From Entamoeba invadens IP1 (Eukaryota > Evosea > Mastigamoebida > Endamoebidae): DNA of 33,657 nt. The stretch covers positions 11,490 through 45,146 of the forward strand of contig NW_004191791.1 in NCBI RefSeq assembly GCF_000330505.1, written 5' to 3'. Positions 9,244 to 18,892 of the stretch are shown one piece after another (position 1 is the stretch's first letter; each line of letters starts with the position of its first letter). The notes under the pieces are model-generated. The model saw nothing but the letters and a program-made list of their open reading frames with translations. It ran no database searches and had not been told where the DNA came from. The translations under genes and the position numbers were made by a program.

Positions 9244-10044
9244 ATGGAATGTTTTCAGTATGCAAGCGACTTACATCAAGAGCTAACAAAAAATTATCTG
9301 TTTTTGAAGAAGACGCCAATCATCAAAAGTGCAGACTATTTGATATTAGCGGGTGACATTTCTCTTTTTTCTAAATATCCCAAAACAGACCTTTTCGAGT
9401 GGTGCAGCAAAAATTATAAAGAGACGTTTGTTGTTCCAGGAAATCACGAGTACTACGATGGGTCCTTTGTAGATGACACATACTTTATTAACAATAAATT
9501 GTTTCCAAATGTTACTGTTGTGAACAACATTTCTGTTATTATTAATAACACTCAATTGTTTTTTACAACATTGTGGAGTGATATCGACAAACAATATGAA
9601 AGTACTTGCAAGCAATATCTCAACGACTTTTACAAAATAAAATGGTTTAACCCAATTCAACCCATTTTAATTACAAAACAACCCGAGTTGAAAAACTATG
9701 GGCAGGTGCCCTACAGAACCGTATTTTCTGTTTGTAAAAATTGGCTTGAACATGAACTTCTGAAGTCAACTGCACAATATAAAGTTGTAGTAACACACCA
9801 CTGCCCAATTGTGGATTTAACTGTTTACAATAAAAAAGATCCAATGACAACTTGTTTTAATGTTGATATGACTTATTTGATGGATAAAGTCAAAATCGAT
9901 TATTGGATATATGGACATACTCATACCAACTTGAATGATTATATATATAACGGCTGTGTTGTCACTTCCAATCAACTTGGATATGTACATTGTCTTGAAG
10001 CAGATACTTTTTCAAGAACAAAAGTAATTCCACATACTCTCTAA
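9244..10044 (+). CDS. Calcineurin-like metallophosphoesterase
   Basis: Predicted two-metal phosphoesterase of the calcineurin-like superfamily, 266 aa, single domain, without signal peptide or membrane segment, so probably cytosolic. All metal-binding motifs are visible: DLH (D9, H11), GD (G37-D38), GNHE (66-69), THH (H185, H186) and GHTH (H225, H227). The start ATG follows an A-rich leader (ATTAAAAATGG) and places the DLH motif nine residues in, as in short family members. The motif set supports hydrolysis of a phospho-mono- or diester; the substrate cannot be told from sequence, and protein phosphatase activity is only one possibility. It lies in the same orientation as the upstream kinase gene, 309 bp away, but Entamoeba genes are generally transcribed singly, so no functional link is claimed. 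Confidence 0.88.
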   Translation: MECFQYASDLHQELTKNYLFLKKTPIIKSADYLILAGDISLFSKYPKTDLFEWCSKNYKETFVVPGNHEYYDGSFVDDTYFINNKLFPNVTVVNNISVIINNTQLFFTTLWSDIDKQYESTCKQYLNDFYKIKWFNPIQPILITKQPELKNYGQVPYRTVFSVCKNWLEHELLKSTAQYKVVVTHHCPIVDLTVYNKKDPMTTCFNVDMTYLMDKVKIDYWIYGHTHTNLNDYIYNGCVVTSNQLGYVHCLEADTFSRTKVIPHTL

Positions 10045-10156
10045 ACTTATTGTTTATTATGAATAATAGTTAACAAACTGTGAAATAGTGGCAATTATTT
10101 TTGTTTTTAAAAAATTTAATATTAAATATAATGTTTAATAAAATATAATCAAAATA

Positions 10157-11081
10157 CAGTATAATCCGGGTTTAATTCATATAAAATATTTTGGAATTAT
10201 CGGGTTTAATTCCACTTTTTTCAAGAAAATTATTTTAAATGATTTTTAAAACAAAAATAATTGATGGAATTAACTTTCGGTAGTTTCATAGTTATAATTA
10301 TTTAATAATTATTTGATTCAATCAAAAACAAATGGTGATGGTAAAGGCTTTTTCATCGCCTCTAAAAATAAAGTTTTTTTTTTACTATTTAATATAATAT
10401 TTTAATTAAAATTATAGTAATTGGGAGCTTGGGATAATATTTGGTCTGGTTCCCGAATTAAAGAAATGCCGAAAATTCACCTCGAAACAGTGGAAACCGA
10501 GTGAGACGATAATCAAAAAGAAGGCACAGGCGGTCTGTTTGTGCACCGTTTCACCCACTTTCAATGTCCTCCTTGGCGCGGATCCCAATGAACGCCCCTG
10601 TTTGAAAAGGGAACCACATCCGTCAAAACAGTACGGAGGAGGAAAGTGGGTGACATGGGGACGCACAAACGGTGACTTAAAGGTGGACTTCCTTCAAAAA
10701 ACACTCGCGGCAAATACTTTGTTAAGGTGGTGGTGAATCAAGTCTGTTTAAATAAATAAAAACGAATAAAAACTCGAGTTTATTATGTTCGTTTTTATTT
10801 ATTCATTATTTTATAATAAGTAATTTATAATATTATAGTACCGAAAAATAGTTCCAGAAACAAAAATAATGCATTTTTATTCAAAAACAAATATTCTGAT
10901 TAATTTAGGTAAAAACCCAATTATTTTACGTAAATATAAACAAAAAAAACGAGACTATGATAATAAAACTCAAAATTGTAGTTTTTATTATTTTTTCTTA
11001 CTTCGGGTTTAATTATTTTTGAATGAATTAAACCCGATTATTTAATTAAACCCGGAATGGAATTAAACCCGGATTATACTG
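10157..11081. mobile_element. TA-flanked, CAGT-ended element (925 bp) hosting a nested MITE
   Basis: The ends are a perfect 22-bp inverted repeat beginning CAGTATAATCCGGGTTTAAT, flanked by TA (10155-10156 and 11082-11083). The core GGGTTTAATT recurs inside both ends: about 10200 on the left, and about 11005, 11026 and 11046 on the right in mixed orientation. These look like subterminal iterons. CAGT ends and TA target point to the pogo/Tigger group. There is no transposase frame; the middle is occupied by a different, GC-richer repeat (~10345-10742). Confidence 0.8.
10345..10742 (-). mobile_element. Decayed Mutator-type MITE nested in the 925-bp element
   Basis: From ~10426 to 10737 this aligns with the reverse complement of the complete MITE at 26436-26874. 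Shared landmarks include CGAAAATTCACCTCGA, GTCTGTTTGTGCACCGTTTC, TTGGCGCGGATCCC and AACACTCGCGGCAAATA. The terminal GGTGGTGGT is kept at ~10728-10736, but the outer part of that terminus and the opposite end are eroded; no target duplication is visible. The short open frames here are not conserved as proteins and are treated as spurious. The left boundary is approximate. Confidence 0.7.
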
Positions 11082-11235
11082 TATTATATTTTTTAAAATG
11101 GAGAAATCAAAATTTGCAAAAAACAAATATCTTAGTCAATTTTAATGTAAATGTGACTTTTTTCTTAAATTTTTCGAAAAAGCGAGACACCCTGGAACGA
11201 CGGCTCTATCAAAAAATTTACAAAAAAATGTTATA

Positions 11236-11640
11236 AAGTCGGATTTTTAATTAATGATGGAGAAAACTAACTATACGTTTAATTATTTAATTATTATCAA
11301 TAGCTTTTTTAGATATAATTATTTTATTTGTTATATTTTTAGAATATAATTAAATAAAAACCAGACTTTACATTCAAAAAAGGAATGCAAATAATGTGGA
11401 AATTGTAATTCTTCATCTGTCATATTACCGAGTAATATCAAATAAGCCAGCACACCATTTAAGATAGTTAACCACAAAAGTGTCTTTGTTGTTGTGTGGT
11501 AAATGAGTGAAACTGATTGATTTGAAAAGCAAAGAAAACGATCGACAACCAGTGTTTCTTTGAGAATGTCAAATGGCAAAATTTGATGAACAATTACTGT
11601 GTATTTATTGTTTTTAATAAGCAATGGTCGATACTATATA
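11236..11640. repeat. Dispersed ~405-bp repeat, copy 1
   Basis: Aligns in the same orientation with 27514-27930, starting at AAGTCGGATTTTTAATT. It runs through shared blocks such as AAGCCAGCACACCA and TTGAGAATGTCAAATGG to CAATGGTCGATACTATATAT. The minus strand holds a 97-codon open frame with a hydrophobic stretch. The second copy keeps part of that frame, but most differences between copies change amino acids and its frame contains stops, so I treat this as a non-coding repeat or gene relic. No terminal inverted repeats seen. Confidence 0.65.
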
Positions 11641-12159
11641 TTATAATATAAAAAATAGATATAGTAAATTTCTTTGTTGTATTTTTGAAATATCGTTAAT
11701 TAGAAATCAGACAAATAGACCTTTTTCATTGTATTTAATACATTTTTTGTTTATTTTTTTGTAACAATAACCACATTCAGAACAAAAACCATTGTTTACA
11801 ACAAACTTTAATTTGATCAAATTATAATTATTAATTATATTTTATAAATACTTTTATTAAAAATTATGGTTAAACAAATTTGTTTTTTATACACCAAATC
11901 AATTGTTTAAAAAATAAAATAATTATCGGATTGAATGAAAAAACCAATAACTAACTTAATGAATTTTTTTATATTAAAATACTATTTTTTGTCAATTTTG
12001 GTTGTTGTATTTCCAAAAATAAATATTCAACGAAATTAATTAATTCTCGAAGGTTCATTGAGTCAACTATTATTATTTTTACTGGTTTAAGTTGTTTGAT
12101 GAGGTTTGCAAATAATTCCATTTAAAATTCAAAGCTGAACTAAATAATTATAAACAACA
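11641..12159. promoter_or_regulatory. AT-rich upstream region of the acyltransferase gene
   Basis: Mostly A/T runs without a gene. Near the 3' end, TTAAAATTCA at ~12122-12131 resembles the Entamoeba initiator (AAAAATTCA), and the following CTGAACTA resembles the GAAC core-promoter element. Both sit ~25-40 bp before the ATG at 12160, within the short leaders usual in this genus. The match is by eye only. Confidence 0.35.
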
Positions 12160-13440
12160 ATGAGACCTTCCGAATTGACTCCAAACTTTGAGTACATTAG
12201 ATATCTCGATGGGTATGAAAAGATGATGTACCCTTCCATAATGATACTCCGTGGTGAGTTTGAACTTTCTTCAGAAATACCAAATGTCGAGGAATATCTA
12301 AATAAAAAACTTCCTACTCTTTTCAATGAATTTGATATAACCAGACTCTCTGTTTGCACATTAAAAGGCAAACCATGTTTTGTCAAATCAACACTTCCCC
12401 CACTTATCAAAACCGTTCCATTTGATTTACTCGGCGATTACTCATGCAACCGAAAAGTCGTGACAGTGAAATCACCTCTTCAATTATTCAAAGAATGGAA
12501 GAGTGGTATGCCCTTACCAATGGTTTTTGTCTCAACATCAAATTCTGTGATTCGTCTTCATATATGTTGTTCCCATTGTCTTTCTGATGGTAGAACAATT
12601 GAAGGGATATATCGAATTGTTTCCCATTTATTAGACGAAAACATACCTCTTCCAATTAACTCCAAACAAGCAGATTTTGGCCAACAAAATTTGTTTCCCA
12701 AATTAACAAAAAGTGAAGCAACGACTATACTCCCTTCTGTTCTTGCTTTACCTAAATCCCCACGAATTAATCCACCAGAAGAAAACGCCGTCTTTACTGA
12801 TGTTTCTGATTATCTTCAATATTCGTATGCAGAGATAAATGCGTTTTGTAAAATGCAAAAGGTGGGAGTGCAGGCTATCATGATGTGTGCTTTTCAAAGG
12901 GGATTGAGAAAATATTTTAATATTCAAAACGAGGTACCTTTGGTTGGACACGTTCCTGCAGATTCCCGAACAAGTACAAGTGCCTCAGAAGAAATGAAAC
13001 GGAGAGAACTTTTTAGTGGAAGTGCTGCTGTTTTTCCAATAATAACATCAAAAAATGATTTTATTGAAGAAATTGTAGGGTGTAATACTGCAATGAAAGA
13101 AACACAACAAAGTAATGAAAGTGCTATTTTTGTTACTTATTTAGGAAGTCGAGTTAATGCAGAAAACGGGGATAATAATACAAACGAATTTGATTTTTCA
13201 ACTGACATGCCATTTGTTGGGGTGTCAAATATTGGGTGTTATAAATATGTAACAAGACCACGTGTGTGTTGTGTCAGTGAGTCGAAAAGACTATTACCTA
13301 CAATCGTTTATGGGTATAAGGATGATTCTGTTTTAAATGTCTATTGGAAACGATCAGAACCAATGCCACAAAATTTTCTTGATACAATTATCGAGCAATT
13401 TGATGATATATTCACAAAAATAGGATCAAATAGGGTTTAA
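12160..13440 (+). CDS. Acyltransferase of the CAT/condensation/AATase superfamily
   Basis: 426-aa protein with the HxxxDG catalytic signature (H139-C-L-S-D143-G144), preceded by a beta-strand (VIRLHICCS). This arrangement is typical of chloramphenicol acetyltransferase-fold enzymes, including fungal alcohol O-acetyltransferases, BAHD enzymes and NRPS condensation domains. Around residues 263-275, PLVGHVPADSRTS corresponds to the conserved vPxDxR segment after the cross-over strand, and the C-terminal part (SVLNVYWKRSE) occupies the position of the second conserved motif (DFGWG-like in BAHD), though not matching it. It would transfer an acyl group from a CoA thioester to an alcohol or amine; the acceptor is unknown. 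No signal peptide or membrane segment. The start is the first ATG after the leader with initiator-like sequence. Fungal AATase-like is my best guess. Confidence 0.7.
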   Translation: MRPSELTPNFEYIRYLDGYEKMMYPSIMILRGEFELSSEIPNVEEYLNKKLPTLFNEFDITRLSVCTLKGKPCFVKSTLPPLIKTVPFDLLGDYSCNRKVVTVKSPLQLFKEWKSGMPLPMVFVSTSNSVIRLHICCSHCLSDGRTIEGIYRIVSHLLDENIPLPINSKQADFGQQNLFPKLTKSEATTILPSVLALPKSPRINPPEENAVFTDVSDYLQYSYAEINAFCKMQKVGVQAIMMCAFQRGLRKYFNIQNEVPLVGHVPADSRTSTSASEEMKRRELFSGSAAVFPIITSKNDFIEEIVGCNTAMKETQQSNESAIFVTYLGSRVNAENGDNNTNEFDFSTDMPFVGVSNIGCYKYVTRPRVCCVSESKRLLPTIVYGYKDDSVLNVYWKRSEPMPQNFLDTIIEQFDDIFTKIGSNRV

Positions 13441-14125
13441 AATTTCAATTGATTATTTAACACATTTTTATACCTACAAATATAAATTTTAAAACCTTAC
13501 CAATTATCAAATTGTTTTAACATGATAAAACATTGTTTTTAGTTTTCGAATATTAATCGACTCGAAGGGGTGTCACAAACTATTTTGAATACAACTGGAA
13601 AAAGTGACATATAATAATTGGGTGACAATGATAAAAATAAATCAAATAAAAATATTTTATACATTTGAATAAAAACGATATTATCTTAATTAAGTTTCTT
13701 GCTTTCTCCTAATAAAATACATGTATATTGAAGTACTCAATTTTATTATATTTAATTGTATTCTAATTGTTCGTGGAAAAGACTCGACAAAAAAAAAACA
13801 AAACAAAACATGGTTTAGCAATCAGTTAAAATGTCACGATTGGAATAGAAACAGTATAACCATCATAATAAGGCAAATGAGTGTTGGTTGACGATATTGT
13901 CCTTGGGATTAAATATCATTGCGAAAATGCTCATCGGAGAAGAAAATGCCAAGTTTAGTAATATAAAAACTTTTTGAATTGTTTTGTCTCCCTTTTTTAC
14001 TTCATCTATAAGCAATTTTATATCTCGGTTAAGGTTTTATCTGTGTTTATAATCTAAAATGTCCACACCAAAAACAACGCAAAGTTTTTTATCATATAAA
14101 GTGTAAATATAACAACTAAAAAAAC
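13441..14125. other. Intergenic region with a possible small coding relic
   Basis: No complete gene. On the minus strand, ~14036 to 13863 is open for about 58 codons (includes KLLIDEVKKGDKTIQKVF and SSPMSIFAMIFNPKD). After a TGA it continues in frame for 15 more codons. It has no ATG in a convincing context. It could be a decayed gene fragment or chance. Confidence 0.25.
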
Positions 14126-15031
14126 TCAATTCTTTAACATCATGACATTTCCATCAAATGCAGAGTTTTCTAAATATGTGACACTTCTTGGTATAACAAC
14201 GGTTTTTAAATCACAATTTATAAATGCCATCTTTTCGATCTCTTCTATTCCTTCATTCAAAACGACTTCCTTAAGTGAGACGCATCCACCGAATGTCCAT
14301 CCTTTAAGTTCTTTCACACTTCCTGGTATTTCTACTTTAGAAATAATCTCACATCCAGAAAAAGCGTTCCATCCGATTGTTTCAACAGTCTCTGGAATTT
14401 CTATTTCTTTCAACGATTTGCACCCACTGAAACAAAGCACTTGAATCTCTTTCAATGTTTTTGGAAGCACAACTTTTGCCAGATTTATACACAAAAAGAA
14501 GCACCGATGACCGAGTCTTGTCACACTGTTTGGTATTTCTATTTCACTCAACGTTCTGTCGCAAACAAAACACTCGTACCCAAGACTTCTCACGTTTTGA
14601 GGAATTTTGTTGCCACATCCTTTTCGTTCGTCCTTATGTAAACAGACATTTTTATATGATATTCTCCCATTTGCTGTTATCAAGGAACAACTATAAGACA
14701 CTTCATACCAAATGTTCAAATGATAAAAATTGTACTTTGAAGATTTGTAATTTTGTTGTGTGTTTTTCTTTTCTTGGAAATATTTTTGTGGAAGTGAATC
14801 TTTGACTATGTCATAAAAATTGAAGAATTGAGCGGGAAGACTCCAGACGTTCAACGTCTCAATGTTTGGAAAGAAAGGAAGAATCTCAGGAGTTAGAGGT
14901 ATCGGGTTGAAGTGGAACTTTAACATGTTTCCTCTGTATTTTTGGTGCACCCTTTCAAGATTTTTAAAATCAGAAATGTTACTGAAATGTTGTGAGACAA
15001 TCATTATATGAAACGGGTCCAGTTTTGCCAT
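14126..15031 (-). CDS. BspA-like leucine-rich repeat protein
   Basis: 301-aa protein of the Treponema/Bacteroides BspA-type LRR family (LRR_5), which is expanded in Entamoeba. Residues 1-~125 are a non-repeat cap (MAKLDPFHIMIVSQHFSN...), also seen in the broken relative at 32607-33494. From ~135 to the end there are about six 23-residue repeats of the pattern L-x-x-I-x-I-P-x-S-V-x-x-L/I-G-x-x-x-F-x-x-C, for example LSEIEIPNSVTRLGHRCFFL and LKEIEIPETVETIGWNAFSG. No signal peptide or membrane helix is visible, although some relatives are reported at the amoeba surface. The usual role of such repeats is protein or matrix binding; the partner is unknown. The start ATG at 15031 gives the family-typical N-terminus, and the frame is uninterrupted. 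Confidence 0.88.
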   Translation of the reverse strand: MAKLDPFHIMIVSQHFSNISDFKNLERVHQKYRGNMLKFHFNPIPLTPEILPFFPNIETLNVWSLPAQFFNFYDIVKDSLPQKYFQEKKNTQQNYKSSKYNFYHLNIWYEVSYSCSLITANGRISYKNVCLHKDERKGCGNKIPQNVRSLGYECFVCDRTLSEIEIPNSVTRLGHRCFFLCINLAKVVLPKTLKEIQVLCFSGCKSLKEIEIPETVETIGWNAFSGCEIISKVEIPGSVKELKGWTFGGCVSLKEVVLNEGIEEIEKMAFINCDLKTVVIPRSVTYLENSAFDGNVMMLKN

Positions 15032-15268
15032 ACAATCTGATTTTCAAAGTTGTTATCATTATTTATTTAATCAATAGATTATTAGTATTATTGAGTTATT
15101 AATACCAATTGATGTTTATTTTAATAAAAAGTTATTTTTAATTAAATTTTATTAATTTTTTGTGTGTTTTTAAAAAATTAACAAATGTTAAAAAAGCTAA
15201 AACAACAATTTTTTGTTTATCAATTAATTAGTGAAGTAAATAATAAAAGAAATTTATGTGTTTTTATG

Positions 15269-15610
15269 TTAAAAAATAATAAACAACAACCACTTTTTTC
15301 TTGATTTACATTGACCAAGACAAAGTTTACATGTTCCTAACTTTTCAAGTTTTGTACATAGTGATTTTTTTCTTATTGTTTCAACTTTTGTTCGTTGTTC
15401 GATTGGAATAAGTTCCAACGCGGTGTTTACTAACAACGGAGTTTGTATTTAAAATCATATATTTCATTTTAATAGTGAAATGTTCGTTGAATGCGGAGAA
15501 GATATCTTCATTGAAGTTTATTACACGACGATGAAATATTTTTAAGAGGGGTCTACATTTTACACCCGGCTTTTATTTTTTTTCCCAAGAGTAAGCTTGT
15601 ATATCGACAC
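15269..15610 (-). pseudogene. Unrecognised coding relic, two frames
   Basis: Reading the minus strand from ~15610, open frames give AYSWEKK, then (shifted) KPGVKCRPLLKIFHRR and on to KMKYMILNTNSVV. After a further shift near 15425 it gives ALELIPIEQRTKVETI and a Cys pair C-K-L-C-L-G-Q-C, ending at the stop 15269-15271. Codons are unusually free of stops for such AT-rich DNA, which suggests a decayed or intron-containing gene. I do not recognise the family. It lies just left of the element at 15755, which may have contributed to its loss. Confidence 0.35.
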
Positions 15611-15754
15611 CTTTTTTCTGTGTTAAATATATCTTTTATATTTCTTTCATGAAATATTATTATCGTGTTGCTTATATACACTGTGTAATATAACATGTCC
15701 CATATTTGGTGATATTTGGTTAACAAATAATAAAATTTTAGTTGTTAATAGATA

Positions 15755-17476
15755 GGGGGTCTATAAACTGGTTGTGATCCATAAACTAGTTGGGGAATTT
15801 ATTAGAAACTTTTAAAATAAAAAACAATATTTACACGTATTTTGGAAAAGAAAAACCCTGCTCTGCAGTTTTGGTAAGTATAAAACATGTTATTTCTATT
15901 TTTGTTTTTGTTGTTTTGCAAATTTAGAAATTAATAAAAAACCAATGAAACCAAAGAACAACCAATGAATAAAAACAAATAATTTATATTTTTTGTGGAT
16001 AAAATAAATTATTTCGGAAGAGAATCGCTTTCTCTTTTTTATCATATAACACACATTCAAACATTTTGTTCACACACTACACAAAAAGTGGTCAACAACA
16101 ATGGCAAATTAAATTATATTGCTCTCACACACATTATATATTATATTTTATCACAATCTCTCCCCGCATATTATAAATATCGCAATGAATGACTGTTTTG
16201 AGTACATAATTTTTTCCTTTATAGTCCAAAATTCGATTTTTTAAATCTGTTGACTTTTTAATCCATTCTTATTTTTATGTAAATTTATCTTATTTAAAAT
16301 TTGAATCGAAACGTAACAACGTTTTTGATTAATACAATTAATATTTTAATATAATAAATTATTAAATTATAATTGTTCATCGAGATTCATTTGAAATTAT
16401 TATGGCAATAAATGGCAATCAAAATACTTATTGAGAACATTTTGATAAAAAAACATTATTTTTATAAAATGTTTTTACTTAAGATGTATTTTATATTATA
16501 CTATTATATGCTATAATTATTAATAATATTTATTATGCGTATTTATTAGTTTATTAAATTATTATTTTATTAAGAATAATTATTCAAACATCAACTTATT
16601 CTTTAATAAATAACAGGGATCAGACACACAACATTCGAATGATGTATTTAACATGTTGTTAACAGCTTTTTTTAACAACAAAACTCACTTTTGATATCCA
16701 AGAATGTGTTTATTAAAGTTGACTTTATTAATTTATAAAACTAAAACAATATTATAATTTATTATCAATAAAACTATTTATTTTTCATTTTATTTTCAAA
16801 AAATCAACAACCTTACAATTATAAATGTAGTGCATTAATTTATCATTCATTTACATTTATTTATTCAATAGATGTTATCAAAGAGTCCATTACAACAATT
16901 TGAAATTCCAATTTTTCAAAATAAAAAATTTAAATTATTTTAACAGTAATTCGTTTTTTAACTTTTTAAAACACATATTTTAACATATTACCCTTTATGA
17001 CGAACAATAATATTATAACCTTATACCACATGTATCATATATAACACTTTGTGTTTAAACATATTAAAATAAATATCATCGTTAAGAGAAACGATGACTA
17101 TTTTATAGATAAATACAAAAAAGTTTCATTTTTCGTTCCAAAAAACAAAAATTATTGCAAATTTTTACCCGTAACTTCGCAACGGGTTTGTTAAAAAGCA
17201 ATATTTGTAAAAAAATTATTTTTAAAATTTACAAACACAATACTTGACTTACAAAAAGCGTTCATATTATTGGCCAGTTAATAAATCCATTTTCCTACCA
17301 CAAACGAATAAATCAAAATTGTTCCAAAAAGTGAGCGAAAACGGAAAATCAAGGGTTTTTGTTCTTTTGAATAATAACAACAAATATTAATTGATTATGT
17401 TTTACATTGTATTTATTTCGAAGTTTCGGAGCATTCCCCAACTAGTTTATGGATCCCAACCAGTTTATAGACCCCC
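15755..17476. mobile_element. TA-flanked element with 44-bp inverted ends (1722 bp)
   Basis: The two ends start GGGGGTCTATAAACTGGTTG and remain identical for 44 bp apart from one mismatch, reaching TAGTTGGGGAAT. They are flanked by TA at 15753-15754 and 17477-17478. This is the signature of a Tc1/mariner-superfamily type insertion, but no transposase frame is present. The interior is very AT-rich, with only a small hairpin (ACCCGT/ACGGGT, ~17167-17187) standing out. Called a non-autonomous element; the superfamily is inferred from the TA target only. Confidence 0.8.
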
Positions 17477-17764
17477 TATAATTTGTTATTGTATTATTGT
17501 TTTTTGTTTTACATGATTTTTGGAAACGATATTTGAATTACAAGGGCGCCACTCAGGTTTGTCAAAAAAATAAATGTTATTTATTTTGTTTTAATAACAC
17601 CATCGTAAGGTTAAACAGAGAAATGGTTGTTATGTGAGATTATGAATTGTATTTTAAAAAGAATTTGTTTCCCAAACAAGTCAAAGTAAAAGTGTTTTCA
17701 CTTTCATTATTAACAGAATATATTTGGAAAGTTTCTTATTGTGGATTTAAACAAGGTTATTAAA

Positions 17765-18552
17765 ATGGAGATGAGTTCAAAGTTCAATCAAATAATTATT
17801 GTCTTTACTATTTATGCCAGTGAGTATGATATACACAACAATTGATGAATTAAAAGAAATATATAAAGATGACACCGACCTTTCTGTTGTTTATAAACAC
17901 TTTGAAAAAATAATACATAAACGGCGTTTTTATAGTTGGCAATTAGTGTTTATTTGGCAGTGAAGAACGCACAAACAATAATGATTATTATTTCACAGTT
18001 CTTTTTAAATAGGTTAGTATTAACAAAAACACCTAATATCCACAAATTTGTTGACTATTTGGAGGAATATATAAAACATGTTTACATTCGTTATTTATCA
18101 TTGAAGAAAAATTTGCAATTAACAAGGAAAACGTGTTGTTGTAATAAAAAACATAACAATAAAACAACTGACAACTGAATTGACGAATGGAATGGATCGA
18201 CTTGAGTTTCTTGTAAAAGTATCTGTTATCATCGATGCGTCAAAATGTATACAATTCTCGATTGTGATATTGATACTTTTATTGAAGAAACACTAAGAAA
18301 AAACGACCTTGTAGAGAGGCTCAAAGCTGAAGCAAACATGGATAATAAAGCCAAACACAATTTGGAAAAGTTGTTGAAATACATTATGAAGAAAAAAGAG
18401 TAGTAAAATATGGTATAAACGAAAATGAATGTACTTTAACAAATGAAAAAAACAAAACCTATCCAAAAGAAAACAAGAAAAGGAACCAGACCATTAAAAA
18501 ACAAAATAATAAAAAACTTAAAAAAGCTAAAAATAACACAAATTTAATTTAA
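17765..18552 (+). pseudogene. Unrecognised coding relic, several frames
   Basis: Plus-strand stretches of coherent coding appear in alternating frames. An ATG at 17765 is followed by a short hydrophobic stretch. A shifted segment includes TIDELKEIYKDDTDLSVVYK (~17840-17930). The frame then changes near a TTTTTATAG (possible 3' splice site) at ~17935 and runs on with NIHKFVDYLEEYIKHVY, ending at 18178. Next comes LEFLVKVSVIIDASK, then an open frame 18245-18403 (TFIEETLRKNDLVERL), and finally a Lys/Asn-rich tail ending at 18552. Either a multi-exon gene with short introns or, more likely, a decayed gene. No family recognised. Confidence 0.4.
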
Positions 18553-18892
18553 TATTCGTTTTGTTTTTAATTAAAACTTTGAATTGTTATTGAACTTTTA
18601 ATTGAATATTGTGGCCAGTTTCCCCAAATTCATATTTTTTAATAATTGGCTCTTAAGGAAATAGTATTGTATTAACAAATATTCTATTTCAAATACTTTT
18701 ATTTGAAATTTAGTATTTTAAACACGTTCAATAAATAACATCCAGATTGATTATAATTAATTTGAGTGTAATATAAAGCTTAACAATAACAAATCATTGT
18801 GTTTTAATACATTTTAATGTGAATAAACTTTAGTATTATTTAATTATAATTTTTATATACAAATTATTTTGAAACAAAACAAGAATTATTTG
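18553..18892. other. Intergenic AT-rich spacer
   Basis: Lies between the coding relic and the 3' end of the second kinase gene. I see no gene or repeat. Confidence 0.5.

Noticed and set aside
9244..10044. Operon-like pairing of the phosphoesterase with the upstream kinase
   Set aside because: The 309-bp AT-rich gap and usual single-gene transcription in Entamoeba make a polycistron unlikely.
10412..10736. Open frames of 65-84 codons on both strands of the GC-rich repeat
   Set aside because: The homologous copy at 26406-26735 has frames that do not encode the same proteins; the openness follows from GC content and the palindromic MITE context.
12129..12410. Minus-strand open frame of 93 codons within the acyltransferase gene
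   Set aside because: Shadow of the conserved plus-strand gene, without its own features.
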